This document shows positions 43,633 through 52,818 of a stretch of DNA of 64,000 bases, piece by piece. The stretch covers positions 1-64,000 of the forward strand of contig CAKOSX010000006.1 in NCBI GenBank assembly GCA_934119935.1, in the 5' to 3' direction. This stretch comes from an uncultured Clostridia bacterium. GTDB lineage: Bacteria; Bacillota; Clostridia; TANB77; CAG-508. The notes below the pieces were generated by a model that saw only the letters and a program-made list of their open reading frames with translations, was not told where the DNA came from and searched no databases. The position numbers and the translations under genes are program-made. Position 1 is the stretch's first letter. Each line of letters begins with the position of its first letter.

Positions 43633-44382
43633 ATGAGTAAAAGCAACTTAGCGGTGAAAGATGAGATGGGCGATATTGTTGGAGAAGAAGCAATTCTTCA
43701 AGAGCCAACACCTAATAATGTGAGACCTATAAAAAAAGAAAAAACAAAGACTAGTAAAAAAATATTATATAGAATGGTTAAAAGAATAATAGACATCATA
43801 GGTTCACTAATTGGAATTATATTTCTAATACCAGCAACAATAATTATATATTTCGCAAGAAAAATATTAAAAGAAGACCAAGGACCACTATTCTATGAAC
43901 AACTAAGATATGGTAAAAATGGAAAAATATTTAGACTTTACAAATACAGATCTATGTGTATTGGTGCAGATGAAAAACTAAAAGAATACTTAGCAAGTAA
44001 CGAGGAAGCTAGAAAAGAATTCAAAAAAACACATAAACTACAGAATGATCCAAGAATAACAAAAATAGGAAAATTTTTAAGGAAAACAAGTTTAGATGAA
44101 CTTCCACAAATGATAAACATCCTAAAAGGAGAGATGAGCTTTGTGGGACCAAGACCTGTTGTAGAAAAAGAAGTTGAAGAATATGGAGAAAACAAAGAAA
44201 GGTTCTTAAGCGTAAAGCCAGGGCTTACAGGCTATTGGCAGGTAAACGGAAGAAGCAATACTACTTTCGAAGAGAGAATGGAAATGGAACTTTACTATGT
44301 AGATAACTGCTCATTGTGGTTAGATATAAAAATATTTTTTAAAACATTTATAACAGTATTCAAGAAAGAGGGAGCAGTTTAA
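43633..44382 (+). CDS. Undecaprenyl-phosphate sugar phosphotransferase (priming)
   Basis: Starts repeat-unit synthesis by transferring a sugar-1-phosphate to undecaprenyl phosphate. A membrane helix (IIDIIGSLIGIIFLIPATIIIYFA, about 51-75) is followed by the bacterial sugar transferase domain with FRLYKYRSMC, the catalytic-region DELPQMINILKG, SFVGPRP and PGLTGYWQVNGRS. Length 249 is that of the short, one-helix class. The sugar is not determinable from sequence. The ATG follows AGAAGGGAATG. Confidence 0.93.
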   Translation: MSKSNLAVKDEMGDIVGEEAILQEPTPNNVRPIKKEKTKTSKKILYRMVKRIIDIIGSLIGIIFLIPATIIIYFARKILKEDQGPLFYEQLRYGKNGKIFRLYKYRSMCIGADEKLKEYLASNEEARKEFKKTHKLQNDPRITKIGKFLRKTSLDELPQMINILKGEMSFVGPRPVVEKEVEEYGENKERFLSVKPGLTGYWQVNGRSNTTFEERMEMELYYVDNCSLWLDIKIFFKTFITVFKKEGAV

Positions 44383-44383
44383 A

Positions 44384-45253
44384 ATGACCATCGATATAAT
44401 TTGCCCATTATATAATGCTGAAAACTACATAGAAAATCAATATAATCAAATAAAGAATCAAGGGCTTTATAATAATATAAAAAATATAAATTATATTATT
44501 ACTGCAAGCAAGGACGGAACGTTGCCTTTGGTTGAAAGACTGCAAAAAGAAGATGGAAAAATAAAATACAGTGAAATAAAAAAACAAGAATTTTCACATA
44601 GCTTATCAAGAGAAAAAGTTGCTAAAAACTCAACAGCAGATATACTAGTTTTTATAACACAAGATGTTAAAATAGAAAAAACAGACTGGCTAGAAAAATT
44701 GACTAATCCTATTGCTAATGGTGAAGTTGAAGCGTGTTACAGCAGACAATTGTGTGAAAACTATACACTAGAAAGATATACTAGAGAATGTAATTATCCT
44801 TCTCAATCTGTTATAAAGAGTAAAGATGATATAGAAAAGTTAGGGTTAAACACATTTTTCTTTTCTGATGCATCATCTGCAATAAAAACAGATATTTTTA
44901 AGAAATTAAACGGATATGATGGAAAAGACTTTCCGACAAATGAAGATATGTACATAGCATACAAGCTAATTACGAATGGGTATAAGATAAAATATTGTGC
45001 GGATTCAGAAGTTGTACATTCACACAAATTTACGTTAAAACAACAATACAAAAGATATTATGATACAGGAAAGTTTTTTAAACAAAATGAGTATTTAAAT
45101 AAATATAAAGTAAATAAATCTGGTGGAAAACTTGCTGCCTATGTATTAAAGAGAGCTTGGCAAGAAAAGAATTGGAAGGTTTTATTCAATTTTATACCAA
45201 ACATGATGGCAAGATTTATAGGAATGAAAGTAGGTAAGAGGAAGATACAATGA
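44384..45253 (+). CDS. Glycosyltransferase family 2
   Basis: GT-A fold transferase. The N-terminal strand DIICPLYNAENYIENQ binds the nucleotide, ITQDVKIEKTDW carries the metal-binding region, and DASSAIKTDIFKKLNGYDGKDFPTNEDM (seen in pieces) holds the acceptor-side ED motif. It resembles rhamnosyltransferase-type GT2 enzymes, which would fit the dTDP-rhamnose genes in the locus. It begins two bases after the priming transferase and overlaps the polymerase gene by four bases. Confidence 0.87.
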   Translation: MTIDIICPLYNAENYIENQYNQIKNQGLYNNIKNINYIITASKDGTLPLVERLQKEDGKIKYSEIKKQEFSHSLSREKVAKNSTADILVFITQDVKIEKTDWLEKLTNPIANGEVEACYSRQLCENYTLERYTRECNYPSQSVIKSKDDIEKLGLNTFFFSDASSAIKTDIFKKLNGYDGKDFPTNEDMYIAYKLITNGYKIKYCADSEVVHSHKFTLKQQYKRYYDTGKFFKQNEYLNKYKVNKSGGKLAAYVLKRAWQEKNWKVLFNFIPNMMARFIGMKVGKRKIQ

Positions 45254-46593
45254 TTGATAGTGTTCGAAAGGTAAAACGAGAATTAGTGCAGATTGGTGTT
45301 GCAAGTTTTTTTTCAATGATAATCACCATGAGTTATTATTTTATAAATAATGTTTTTGCGGCAATTTTGACTATATTACTTGGAATCGAAATTCTTATCG
45401 CCAATAAAAAGATATTTGGATATGTTGCAAATATGCCTGGTTTATTTGGCGGTGTGTGGTTTTTAACGATAGGATTATCGTGTTTGCAGTTACATCAAAA
45501 ACAGGTTACTTGGAAATATAATACGTGGCTTTACTTTATACTTACATACAACATTTTCTTAGGAGGCTATTGCTTGTTTGAAGTAATAAAGAAAAAAGAA
45601 AAAAATGAGAATGTAAGCTTGATAATAGATAAAAAGCTTGCCCTTGAGTTTTTGACGATTATAACGGCAATTTGCACCGGTTTTTTTATTTTAGAAGTTA
45701 TAATTAGAAGACAGATACCAGCGCTTTCGAGTGATATGTCAAGCTATCATAATTTTGGTGTTACAGGACTGCACTATTTTACAGTCTTATCGTGTTTTAT
45801 ATTACCAATTTCAATAGTATGTGTAATGTTATACAGAAAAGAATTTACAAGATTGGACTATGTAAAAATTGTGTCTTATAATATTATAGGAATTTTGATT
45901 CCAATATTAATTGTATCTAGACATTTATTACTGATGACATTTGTATTAGGAACAATAGTAGCTATAACATTGAATAAAAAATACGAAAAATATATGATAA
46001 TTCTTATAGCTCTTGTTGGAATTGTGGGATGGTTTGGAATAAGTAGTTTGCGAAAGCAAGATGATGTGTACCTAAAAGGGGCCATGTGCATACAAGATGA
46101 TAGTATATTATCTATAAAGAATATGCAAATTTATATGTATGTATCGTGTAATTATGATAATTTTAATGCAAATGTTGGAAAAATCGAAAAGCTTTCTTTG
46201 GGAACTAAAAGTTTATTTCCTATTTTTGCATTAACGGGATTAAAATTTATTATTCCTAACATTGCAGATGAAAATTTGATAAGGTTTGTTGACGTATATA
46301 ATACTTATCCAATTATAATGCAACCGTACCAGGATTTTGGTGAAATAGGTATATACATATATATGATGGTAATTGGCTATCTATGCGGCCTTGTGGAGAA
46401 TATTGAAAAAAATAAATTTTCAAATATATTGATTGATTCAATTTTTAAATATTGTTTAATATTTTCATTTTTTACGAATGGTTTTGCAACACCAGCAATA
46501 TGGTTTTATGTAATTATATTAAAACTAATAGAAAAAATATTTTTTAAAGGAAAAATATTAAAGATGGATTATAAAGAGGAAAAAGATGAATAA
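45250..46593 (+). CDS. O-antigen/capsule polymerase-like membrane protein (Wzy-type)
   Basis: 447 residues with about ten hydrophobic segments and a larger extracytoplasmic loop (about 270-350, with PYQDFGEIGIYIY after it). This topology and its position between glycosyltransferases, with a Wzx-type flippase downstream, point to the repeat-unit polymerase. Sequence conservation in Wzy proteins is low, so the call rests on topology and context. The start overlaps the preceding stop (ATGA), and its end overlaps the next start. Confidence 0.72.
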   Translation: MIDSVRKVKRELVQIGVASFFSMIITMSYYFINNVFAAILTILLGIEILIANKKIFGYVANMPGLFGGVWFLTIGLSCLQLHQKQVTWKYNTWLYFILTYNIFLGGYCLFEVIKKKEKNENVSLIIDKKLALEFLTIITAICTGFFILEVIIRRQIPALSSDMSSYHNFGVTGLHYFTVLSCFILPISIVCVMLYRKEFTRLDYVKIVSYNIIGILIPILIVSRHLLLMTFVLGTIVAITLNKKYEKYMIILIALVGIVGWFGISSLRKQDDVYLKGAMCIQDDSILSIKNMQIYMYVSCNYDNFNANVGKIEKLSLGTKSLFPIFALTGLKFIIPNIADENLIRFVDVYNTYPIIMQPYQDFGEIGIYIYMMVIGYLCGLVENIEKNKFSNILIDSIFKYCLIFSFFTNGFATPAIWFYVIILKLIEKIFFKGKILKMDYKEEKDE

Positions 46594-47536
46594 CTTAAAT
46601 CAAAAAAAAATAGCTATTTTAATGGCAACTTATAATGGAGAAAAATTCATAAGAGAGCAGATTGATTCGATATTAGCTCAGACTTATCAAAATTTCGTAT
46701 TATATATTAGAGATGACAATTCAAAGGACGATACAACAAAAATCATAAGAGGATATGTAGCAAAATATCCAGATAAAGTCATACTTGTTGAAGATGGAAA
46801 AATTGCAAAAGGAGCTTGTAAAAATTTCATGTTATTATTGGAGTATGTATATAAGTTAAATAAGCATGAAGTATTTATGTTTTCAGATCAAGATGACTTT
46901 TGGATGAATGACAAGGTCGAAATAACTTTAAAGGAATATGAAAAACAAGATAATAAAACGATTCCTATATTGGTACATACAGACTTGTGCGTTGTTGACC
47001 AAGATTTAAATACTTTAAATGAATCATTTATGAAATATTCAAAATTAAATGGCGAGTGCAACAAGATTAATAATTATCTAGTACAAAACAATGTTACGGG
47101 TTGTACGATGCTGCTAAATAAAGCGCTAGTAGATGAAGTAAACTTTGAAATTGATAATATAAGAATGCATGATTGGTATTTTGCCCTAATTGCAAGTGTA
47201 TTTGGAAAGGTTTTATATATAGATAAGCCAACTATAAAGTATAGGCAACATGCCAATAATGTGGTTGGTGCAAAAGAAGGAAAAGGATTGAATTACATAT
47301 GTAAATCATTAAAAAATAGTGATAAAACCAAAAAGTCAATAGATGAATTATATAGTCAAGCTGAAAGCTTTTTGAATACATATAATATGAAACTAGATAG
47401 GAAAACAAGGGAAACTATTACTGAGTTTTTAAAGTTGAAGAATTATACAAAACTAAAAAAAATATTAAAAATAATGAAATACAAATTTTATAAACAAGGT
47501 TTACTAAGAATTATCGGAGAGTTTATTTATTTTTAA
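46586..47536 (+). CDS. Glycosyltransferase family 2
   Basis: Classic GT2 features: ILMATYNGEKFIREQIDSI at the N-terminus, RDDNSKDDTTKII for nucleotide binding, and FSDQDDFW as the metal-binding DxD region. MHDWYFALIAS is followed by YRQHANNVVG, a pattern common in rhamnosyltransferases (RfbF/RgpB-like). Length 316. It overlaps the polymerase by eight bases. Substrate sugar is inferred only from context. Confidence 0.9.
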   Translation: MNNLNQKKIAILMATYNGEKFIREQIDSILAQTYQNFVLYIRDDNSKDDTTKIIRGYVAKYPDKVILVEDGKIAKGACKNFMLLLEYVYKLNKHEVFMFSDQDDFWMNDKVEITLKEYEKQDNKTIPILVHTDLCVVDQDLNTLNESFMKYSKLNGECNKINNYLVQNNVTGCTMLLNKALVDEVNFEIDNIRMHDWYFALIASVFGKVLYIDKPTIKYRQHANNVVGAKEGKGLNYICKSLKNSDKTKKSIDELYSQAESFLNTYNMKLDRKTRETITEFLKLKNYTKLKKILKIMKYKFYKQGLLRIIGEFIYF

Positions 47537-47549
47537 AATGGAGATAGGT

Positions 47550-48527
47550 ATGGATAAAGAAGATATGATGGTAAGTGTATGTTGTATAACGTACAATCAA
47601 AAAGAATACATAAGGGATGCAATAGAAGGATTCTTAAAACAAAAAATGAACTTTAAGTATGAAGTAATAATTCATGATGATGCTTCAACAGATGGTACAA
47701 CAGAGATAATAAAAGAGTATGCAGAAAAGTATCCTGATATTATAAAGCCTATTTTTGAAGAGAAAAATCAGTATTCTCAAGGGGTAAAAAGAATTTTAAA
47801 TATAACATACAAATATGCAACAGGAAAGTATATTGCTCTGTGTGAAGGAGATGACTACTGGACTGATGAAGATAAGCTTACCGAACAAGTTAAATACATG
47901 GAAAAGCATGAGGATTGTACTTTTTGCTTCCATAATGCAAAAGTTGTAGATATGTCAAATGGGCAAAGCAGACCATTTATACCAAATAGCAAAAAAATAA
48001 AAAAATATGTAAAAAAAGATGGAATATATAATGTTGGTGAATTAGAATTATTAGAATTTATACCAACAGCATCATTTATGTTTAGAAGAGAAAATTTAGA
48101 AAAAATGCCACAATTTTATAATGAGTGTTTTGTGGGAGATTGGCCTACTAAATTAATAATGACTAGCTTTGGATATGCTTATTGCATCGATAAAATGATG
48201 TGCGTATATAGGATGAATGCTAATGGATCTGTAACAAAGAAGAATGAAGAAAATTCGAGAGAGTCAATTGAAAAGAAAATAAATTTTTTGAATGAAGAAA
48301 TAAAATTTGTAAAGCAAATGAACGATTTTACAGAAGAAAAATATAATGATGTATTTAAAATGAGAGAAAGCCAGTTTGAAATAGAAAAACTTATTACCTC
48401 TGGTGATATAAAAAAAATAAAAGAAGAAAAATATTTAAATAATTTAAAAGGTATGACAAGGTTTAAATTTGCTGTAAAAGTATATTTACCTCAAGTTGCA
48501 AAATTCTATAGAAAATTGAAAAAATAA
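47550..48527 (+). CDS. Glycosyltransferase family 2
   Basis: Second GT2 enzyme of this part of the locus. It has MVSVCCITYNQKEYIRDAIEGFL, then IHDDASTDGTTEII for nucleotide binding and LCEGDDYWTDEDKL as metal-binding motif, with YRMNANGSVTKK further on. I choose ATG 47550 because GGAG lies six bases upstream; the in-frame ATG at 47538 has no ribosome site. The C-terminal third is helical and charged. It is packed closely with its neighbours, as in one transcript. Confidence 0.9.
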   Translation: MDKEDMMVSVCCITYNQKEYIRDAIEGFLKQKMNFKYEVIIHDDASTDGTTEIIKEYAEKYPDIIKPIFEEKNQYSQGVKRILNITYKYATGKYIALCEGDDYWTDEDKLTEQVKYMEKHEDCTFCFHNAKVVDMSNGQSRPFIPNSKKIKKYVKKDGIYNVGELELLEFIPTASFMFRRENLEKMPQFYNECFVGDWPTKLIMTSFGYAYCIDKMMCVYRMNANGSVTKKNEENSRESIEKKINFLNEEIKFVKQMNDFTEEKYNDVFKMRESQFEIEKLITSGDIKKIKEEKYLNNLKGMTRFKFAVKVYLPQVAKFYRKLKK

Positions 48528-48539
48528 AGGAGAGTAGTC

Positions 48540-49739
48540 ATGAAAAAACTGATGTTATTAGGAGGAATGAGATATTTAATTCCTGTTATAGAGGCAGCAC
48601 ATAAGTTAGGTGTTTATGTAATTACCTGTGATTATTTACCAAACAATATTGCACACAAGTATTCAGACGAATATTGTAATGTTAGTATTCTTGAGAAGGA
48701 CAAGGTACTAGAGAAAGCTAAAGAGTTAAAAATAGATGGAATTCTTTCTTTTGCTTGTGACCCTGGGGTTGTAACAGCGGCATATGTTGCAGAAAAAATG
48801 GGACTACCATCTTCTGGACCTTATGAATCTGTTGAAATATTACAGAACAAGGGAAAATTTAGAAAATTTTTAACAGAAAATAATTTTAATGTCCCTGTTG
48901 CAAAACAGTATACAGATATTGAAACAGCATTAAATGATATTGAAATGTTTAATTGGCCAGTAATTGTTAAGCCAACAGATTCAGCTGGAAGTAAAGGTGT
49001 AACAAAGGTAGAAGAAAAAGAAAAATTAAAAGATGCTATAAAGTATGCCTTAAAATTTTCACATAGTAATGAATTTATAATAGAAGACTTTTTAGAAAAA
49101 GTTGGAGACTCATCAGATTGCGATTCTTTTTCAATTGATGGTAAGTTGAATTTTGTATCTTTTTCTGCACAAAAGTTTGATGAAAATTGTGAAAATCCAT
49201 ATACTCCTGCCGCATACACATGGCCTACATCAATATCGAAAATACATCAGGAAGAACTTACAAATGAAATACAAAGGCTATTAAGGCTGCTTAATATGAA
49301 GAGCTCTATTTACAATATTGAAACTAGAGAATGCACAAACGGCAAAGCATACATAATGGAATGTTCTCCAAGAGGAGGAGGAAATCGATTAGCAGAGATG
49401 GTTAGATACATGACCGGTGTAGATATGATAACTAACATTGTGAAAGTTGCACTTGGAATGGAACCAGATGATATTAAACAACAAGAAATAAAAGATAATT
49501 GGGCTGAAATTATTCTTCATAGTGAAAAAGAAGGAACTTTTGAAAAATTATGGATTTCAGACGAAATTAGTTCAAATATTGTAGAAAACGATTTATGGAT
49601 AGAAACAGGAACAAAAGTTGGTGGATTTGCAGGAGCAAATGAGGCTATTGGAACCTTGGTGTTAAAATTTGATAGTCAGAAACAAATGGACGAAGTATTA
49701 AATAATCAAGAAAAATATATTAAAGTAATATTAAAATAA
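48540..49739 (+). CDS. ATP-grasp ligase of the polysaccharide locus
   Basis: 399-residue ATP-grasp protein. The Rossmann-like N-terminus (LMLLGGMRYLIPVIEAA) leads to the ATP-binding region VIVKPTDSAGSKGVTKVEEK. The metal-binding end is ECSPRGGGNRLAEM. Such enzymes join a carboxylate to an amine or similar. In sugar loci they can attach amino acids or other acids to amino sugars. No close family is recognised, so the ligated groups are unknown. It is preceded by AAAGGAGAG and followed ten bases later by the PLP-like protein, with which it may act on the same sugar. Confidence 0.8.
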   Translation: MKKLMLLGGMRYLIPVIEAAHKLGVYVITCDYLPNNIAHKYSDEYCNVSILEKDKVLEKAKELKIDGILSFACDPGVVTAAYVAEKMGLPSSGPYESVEILQNKGKFRKFLTENNFNVPVAKQYTDIETALNDIEMFNWPVIVKPTDSAGSKGVTKVEEKEKLKDAIKYALKFSHSNEFIIEDFLEKVGDSSDCDSFSIDGKLNFVSFSAQKFDENCENPYTPAAYTWPTSISKIHQEELTNEIQRLLRLLNMKSSIYNIETRECTNGKAYIMECSPRGGGNRLAEMVRYMTGVDMITNIVKVALGMEPDDIKQQEIKDNWAEIILHSEKEGTFEKLWISDEISSNIVENDLWIETGTKVGGFAGANEAIGTLVLKFDSQKQMDEVLNNQEKYIKVILK

Positions 49740-49749
49740 AGAGGAATAT

Positions 49750-50691
49750 ATGAAAGAAAATATAGGTGGATATTTTGAATTAGAGAGTCTAATTAATCAG
49801 CCATATCATAAAAATGCACTCAAATTGAATAGCGCAAGGAATTGTTTGGTATATTTAGCAAAGAGTAAAAAAATAAAAAAACTGTATATTCCGTATTATT
49901 TGTGTGATTCAGTAGATGTAATATTAGACTATTGTGAGGTTGAATATTATGATATAAATGATAATTTTTTACCGATATTTAACAAAAAATTAAATAATAA
50001 TGAATATATATATGTTGTTAATTACTTCGGACAAGTTAGCAATTATTTAATAAAAAAGTTGAAGGAAATCTATAAAAATATTATTATAGATAATGTCCAA
50101 GCATTTTTTCAGTTACCGATAAAAGGTGTTGATACAATATATTCATGTAGAAAATTTGTAGGAGTTCCAGATGGAGCTTACTTATATACAGATGTTATTT
50201 CATTAGAAAAACTAGAACGAGATAAGTCTAAAGATAGATTTTCATATATATTAGGAAGACTTGAGGAAACACCTCAACAATACTATAATGTGTATAGAGA
50301 AAATGAAGATTTATTAGAAAAACTGCCATTATTGAAAATGTCAAAATCTACAGAAAGCATGTTAGGATGTTTTAATTATGAAAATATAAAGGAAAAAAGG
50401 ACCAAAAATTTTAAGTACCTAAATGAAAGATTGAGTAAATTAAATAAACTAAATTTAAAAAATGTGACTGGTGCATATTCATATCCTTTATACATAGATA
50501 ATGCTGAAAAAATGAGAAAAAAATTAATAGATGAAAATATTTTTGTTCCAGTTTTGTGGCCAAATGTAATAAAAGATAATAAGAGTGTTAATGCTTATAA
50601 TTTTGCAAAAAATATATTACCATTGCCATGTGACCAAAGATATGGCATAGAGGAAATGGATAAAATAATAAAAATTGTAAAGGAGATATAA
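49750..50691 (+). CDS. PLP-dependent aminotransferase-like protein (DegT-related fold)
   Basis: 313 residues. KLNSARNCLVYL, LYIPYYLCDSV and DNVQAFFQLP recall DegT/DnrJ-type enzymes, and SCRKFVGVPDGAYLY occupies the place of the usual Lys-bearing motif. The candidate Lys is in CRKF. The sequence is divergent and shorter than standard DegT proteins (about 370), so it may be catalytically altered. It sits between the ATP-grasp ligase and an NAD-dependent epimerase, in a group likely to make a modified amino sugar. Confidence 0.65.
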   Translation: MKENIGGYFELESLINQPYHKNALKLNSARNCLVYLAKSKKIKKLYIPYYLCDSVDVILDYCEVEYYDINDNFLPIFNKKLNNNEYIYVVNYFGQVSNYLIKKLKEIYKNIIIDNVQAFFQLPIKGVDTIYSCRKFVGVPDGAYLYTDVISLEKLERDKSKDRFSYILGRLEETPQQYYNVYRENEDLLEKLPLLKMSKSTESMLGCFNYENIKEKRTKNFKYLNERLSKLNKLNLKNVTGAYSYPLYIDNAEKMRKKLIDENIFVPVLWPNVIKDNKSVNAYNFAKNILPLPCDQRYGIEEMDKIIKIVKEI

Positions 50692-50696
50692 AAAGT

Positions 50697-51698
50697 ATGA
50701 ATAAGAAAAAAATAATAATTTTTGGCGCTTGTGGAAATGTAGGAAGTTATTTTACTAAATATGCACTTGAGTATTTTAACAACGATGAATATGAAATAAT
50801 TGCATCTGGTAGAAGAAATACAGATTTCTTTACAAAAAGAGGTATAAAATATTATAGTGTGGATATTAGCTGTGCAGCAGATTTTGAAAAATTACCAACA
50901 GACAACGTTTATGCAATTGTATTGCTTGCAGCACAAATTCCATCTTATATGGAAGGATACCAGCCAGAAAAATATATTAATTCAAATATTGTGGGAGCTT
51001 TTAATGTATGTGAATATGCTAGAAAGGTTAAAGCTAATAGAATTCTATATACAACTACTGTTTTTGATATATCTTTATCTGCCAAAGATGGTGTAATGCT
51101 AAAACCGGATACACCAGTAAATTTTAGTTATAAAGGTGATCATGCTTTATATGTAATAACAAAAAATACTGCAATTGAATTATTAAAACATTATCATGCT
51201 GAATATGGAATTAAAGACTTTATATTTAGATTACCTACAATTTATAGTTATAGTCCATATCATTATTACCATCCAAACGGAGTAAAGACATTAAGACCAA
51301 TTTATAGAATGATAGAAAGAGCAAAAAATAGTGAGCCACTTGAAATATGGGGAGATCCAAATTATTCAACAGATATGGTTCATGTATATGATTTTAGTCA
51401 AGAACTATGCAAAGCGATAGAAGCAAATAGAGATGGAGGATTCTATAATATTGGAACAGGAAAACCTGTAACTTTGGAGGAAAAAGTAAGAACAATAGTA
51501 GAAGTATTTTCGCCAAAGGATAATCCTTCAAAGATTATTTACTGTCCTGAAAAAAAGAATAGTGGAGGATTTGCTCTAGATATAACGAATGCCAAGGAAG
51601 AACTTGGTTATGAACCTAAATATGGAATTAAAGAATTATTAGAAGATTACAAAGAAGAAATGAAAGTTGATAGATTTTTAGAATTAAGAGGTAGATAA
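50697..51698 (+). CDS. NAD-dependent epimerase/dehydratase
   Basis: Extended short-chain dehydrogenase. The cofactor motif is IIFGACGNVGSYFTK (GxxGxxG), and FRLPTIYSY and STDMVHVYDFS are typical of nucleotide-sugar epimerases. The usual Tyr-x3-Lys is visible as YVITK in HALYVITKNTAIELL. Length 333 is standard. It is one base upstream of the DegT aminotransferase, so the two probably work in sequence on one sugar (keto sugar, then transamination). Confidence 0.87.
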   Translation: MNKKKIIIFGACGNVGSYFTKYALEYFNNDEYEIIASGRRNTDFFTKRGIKYYSVDISCAADFEKLPTDNVYAIVLLAAQIPSYMEGYQPEKYINSNIVGAFNVCEYARKVKANRILYTTTVFDISLSAKDGVMLKPDTPVNFSYKGDHALYVITKNTAIELLKHYHAEYGIKDFIFRLPTIYSYSPYHYYHPNGVKTLRPIYRMIERAKNSEPLEIWGDPNYSTDMVHVYDFSQELCKAIEANRDGGFYNIGTGKPVTLEEKVRTIVEVFSPKDNPSKIIYCPEKKNSGGFALDITNAKEELGYEPKYGIKELLEDYKEEMKVDRFLELRGR

Positions 51699-51699
51699 G

Positions 51700-52803
51700 A
51701 TGAATAAAAAAATTTTAGTAACACAATCTTCAATACCAACACTTGAAGAATACAATAAAGAAATAAAAGATATTTTTGAAACAAGATGGCTTACAAATAT
51801 GGGAACTAAGCACCATGAGCTTGAAGAAAAATTATGTGAAAAATTAAAAGTAAAAAATATATCATTATTTAATAATGGACATTTAGCTTTATATACAGCA
51901 ATTCATAAAATGAATTTATCTGGGGAAGTAATTACTACACCTTTTTCGTTTGCATCTACAACACACGCAATAGTTCAAAATGGATTAACACCTGTATTCT
52001 GTGATATAAATGAACAAGATTATACAATAGATGTAAATAAAATAGAAGAATTAATTACAGATAAAACAACAGCTATAGTACCAGTTCATGTTTATGGACA
52101 TGCTTGTGACGTTGATGCAATTGAGAAAATAGCTAAGAAACATAATTTAAAGGTTATTTATGATGCAGCTCATGTATTTGGAGTTGAAGTAAATGGAAGA
52201 GGAATAGGAAGTTACGGAGATATTTCAATGTTCAGTTTCCATGCAACAAAGGTATTTAATACTATTGAAGGAGGAGCTTTAGTTTATAATAATCCAGAAC
52301 TAAAACAATCAATAGATAGTTTCAAAAACTTTGGAATAATAGACCAAGAGCATGTTATAGATGTTGGAATTAATTCTAAAATGAATGAATTCCAAGCTGC
52401 AATGGGATTATGCAACTTAAGACACTTTGATGAAGAAATTGCAAAGAGAGAAAAAGTATATAATGTATATACAGAAAGATTATCTGGGGTTCCAGGAATT
52501 ACTATATCTAAGACTCAAAAAGGTGTAAAACCAAATTTCGCATACTATCCTGTAATATTTGATGAAACTGTATTTGGAAAGACAAGAGATGAAGTAGCTG
52601 AAGAACTTGCAAAAGAAAACATTTTCTCAAGAAAATACTTCTATCCACTAATATCGGATTACGATTGCTACAAAGATAGATTTGATTCTAAAAAAACACC
52701 AGTCGCAAAGAAGATATCAGATAGAGTATTGACAATACCTATGTATGCAAATCTTTCTGTGGAAGATGCAAACAGAATTTGTGATATAATTTTAAAAAAA
52801 TAA
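51700..52803 (+). CDS. DegT/DnrJ/EryC1/StrS aminotransferase
   Basis: PLP-dependent sugar aminotransferase, 367 residues. The PLP-binding lysine is in SFHATKVFNTIEGGA, with VIYDAAHVFGVEVNGRGIG before it and TTPFSFASTTHAIVQNG near residue 85, all diagnostic. It transaminates a keto group of a nucleotide-linked sugar. Its partner is most likely the epimerase/dehydratase encoded directly upstream. The exact amino sugar cannot be derived. Confidence 0.93.
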   Translation: MNKKILVTQSSIPTLEEYNKEIKDIFETRWLTNMGTKHHELEEKLCEKLKVKNISLFNNGHLALYTAIHKMNLSGEVITTPFSFASTTHAIVQNGLTPVFCDINEQDYTIDVNKIEELITDKTTAIVPVHVYGHACDVDAIEKIAKKHNLKVIYDAAHVFGVEVNGRGIGSYGDISMFSFHATKVFNTIEGGALVYNNPELKQSIDSFKNFGIIDQEHVIDVGINSKMNEFQAAMGLCNLRHFDEEIAKREKVYNVYTERLSGVPGITISKTQKGVKPNFAYYPVIFDETVFGKTRDEVAEELAKENIFSRKYFYPLISDYDCYKDRFDSKKTPVAKKISDRVLTIPMYANLSVEDANRICDIILKK

Positions 52804-52818
52804 TCAAAGGAATAAAGT

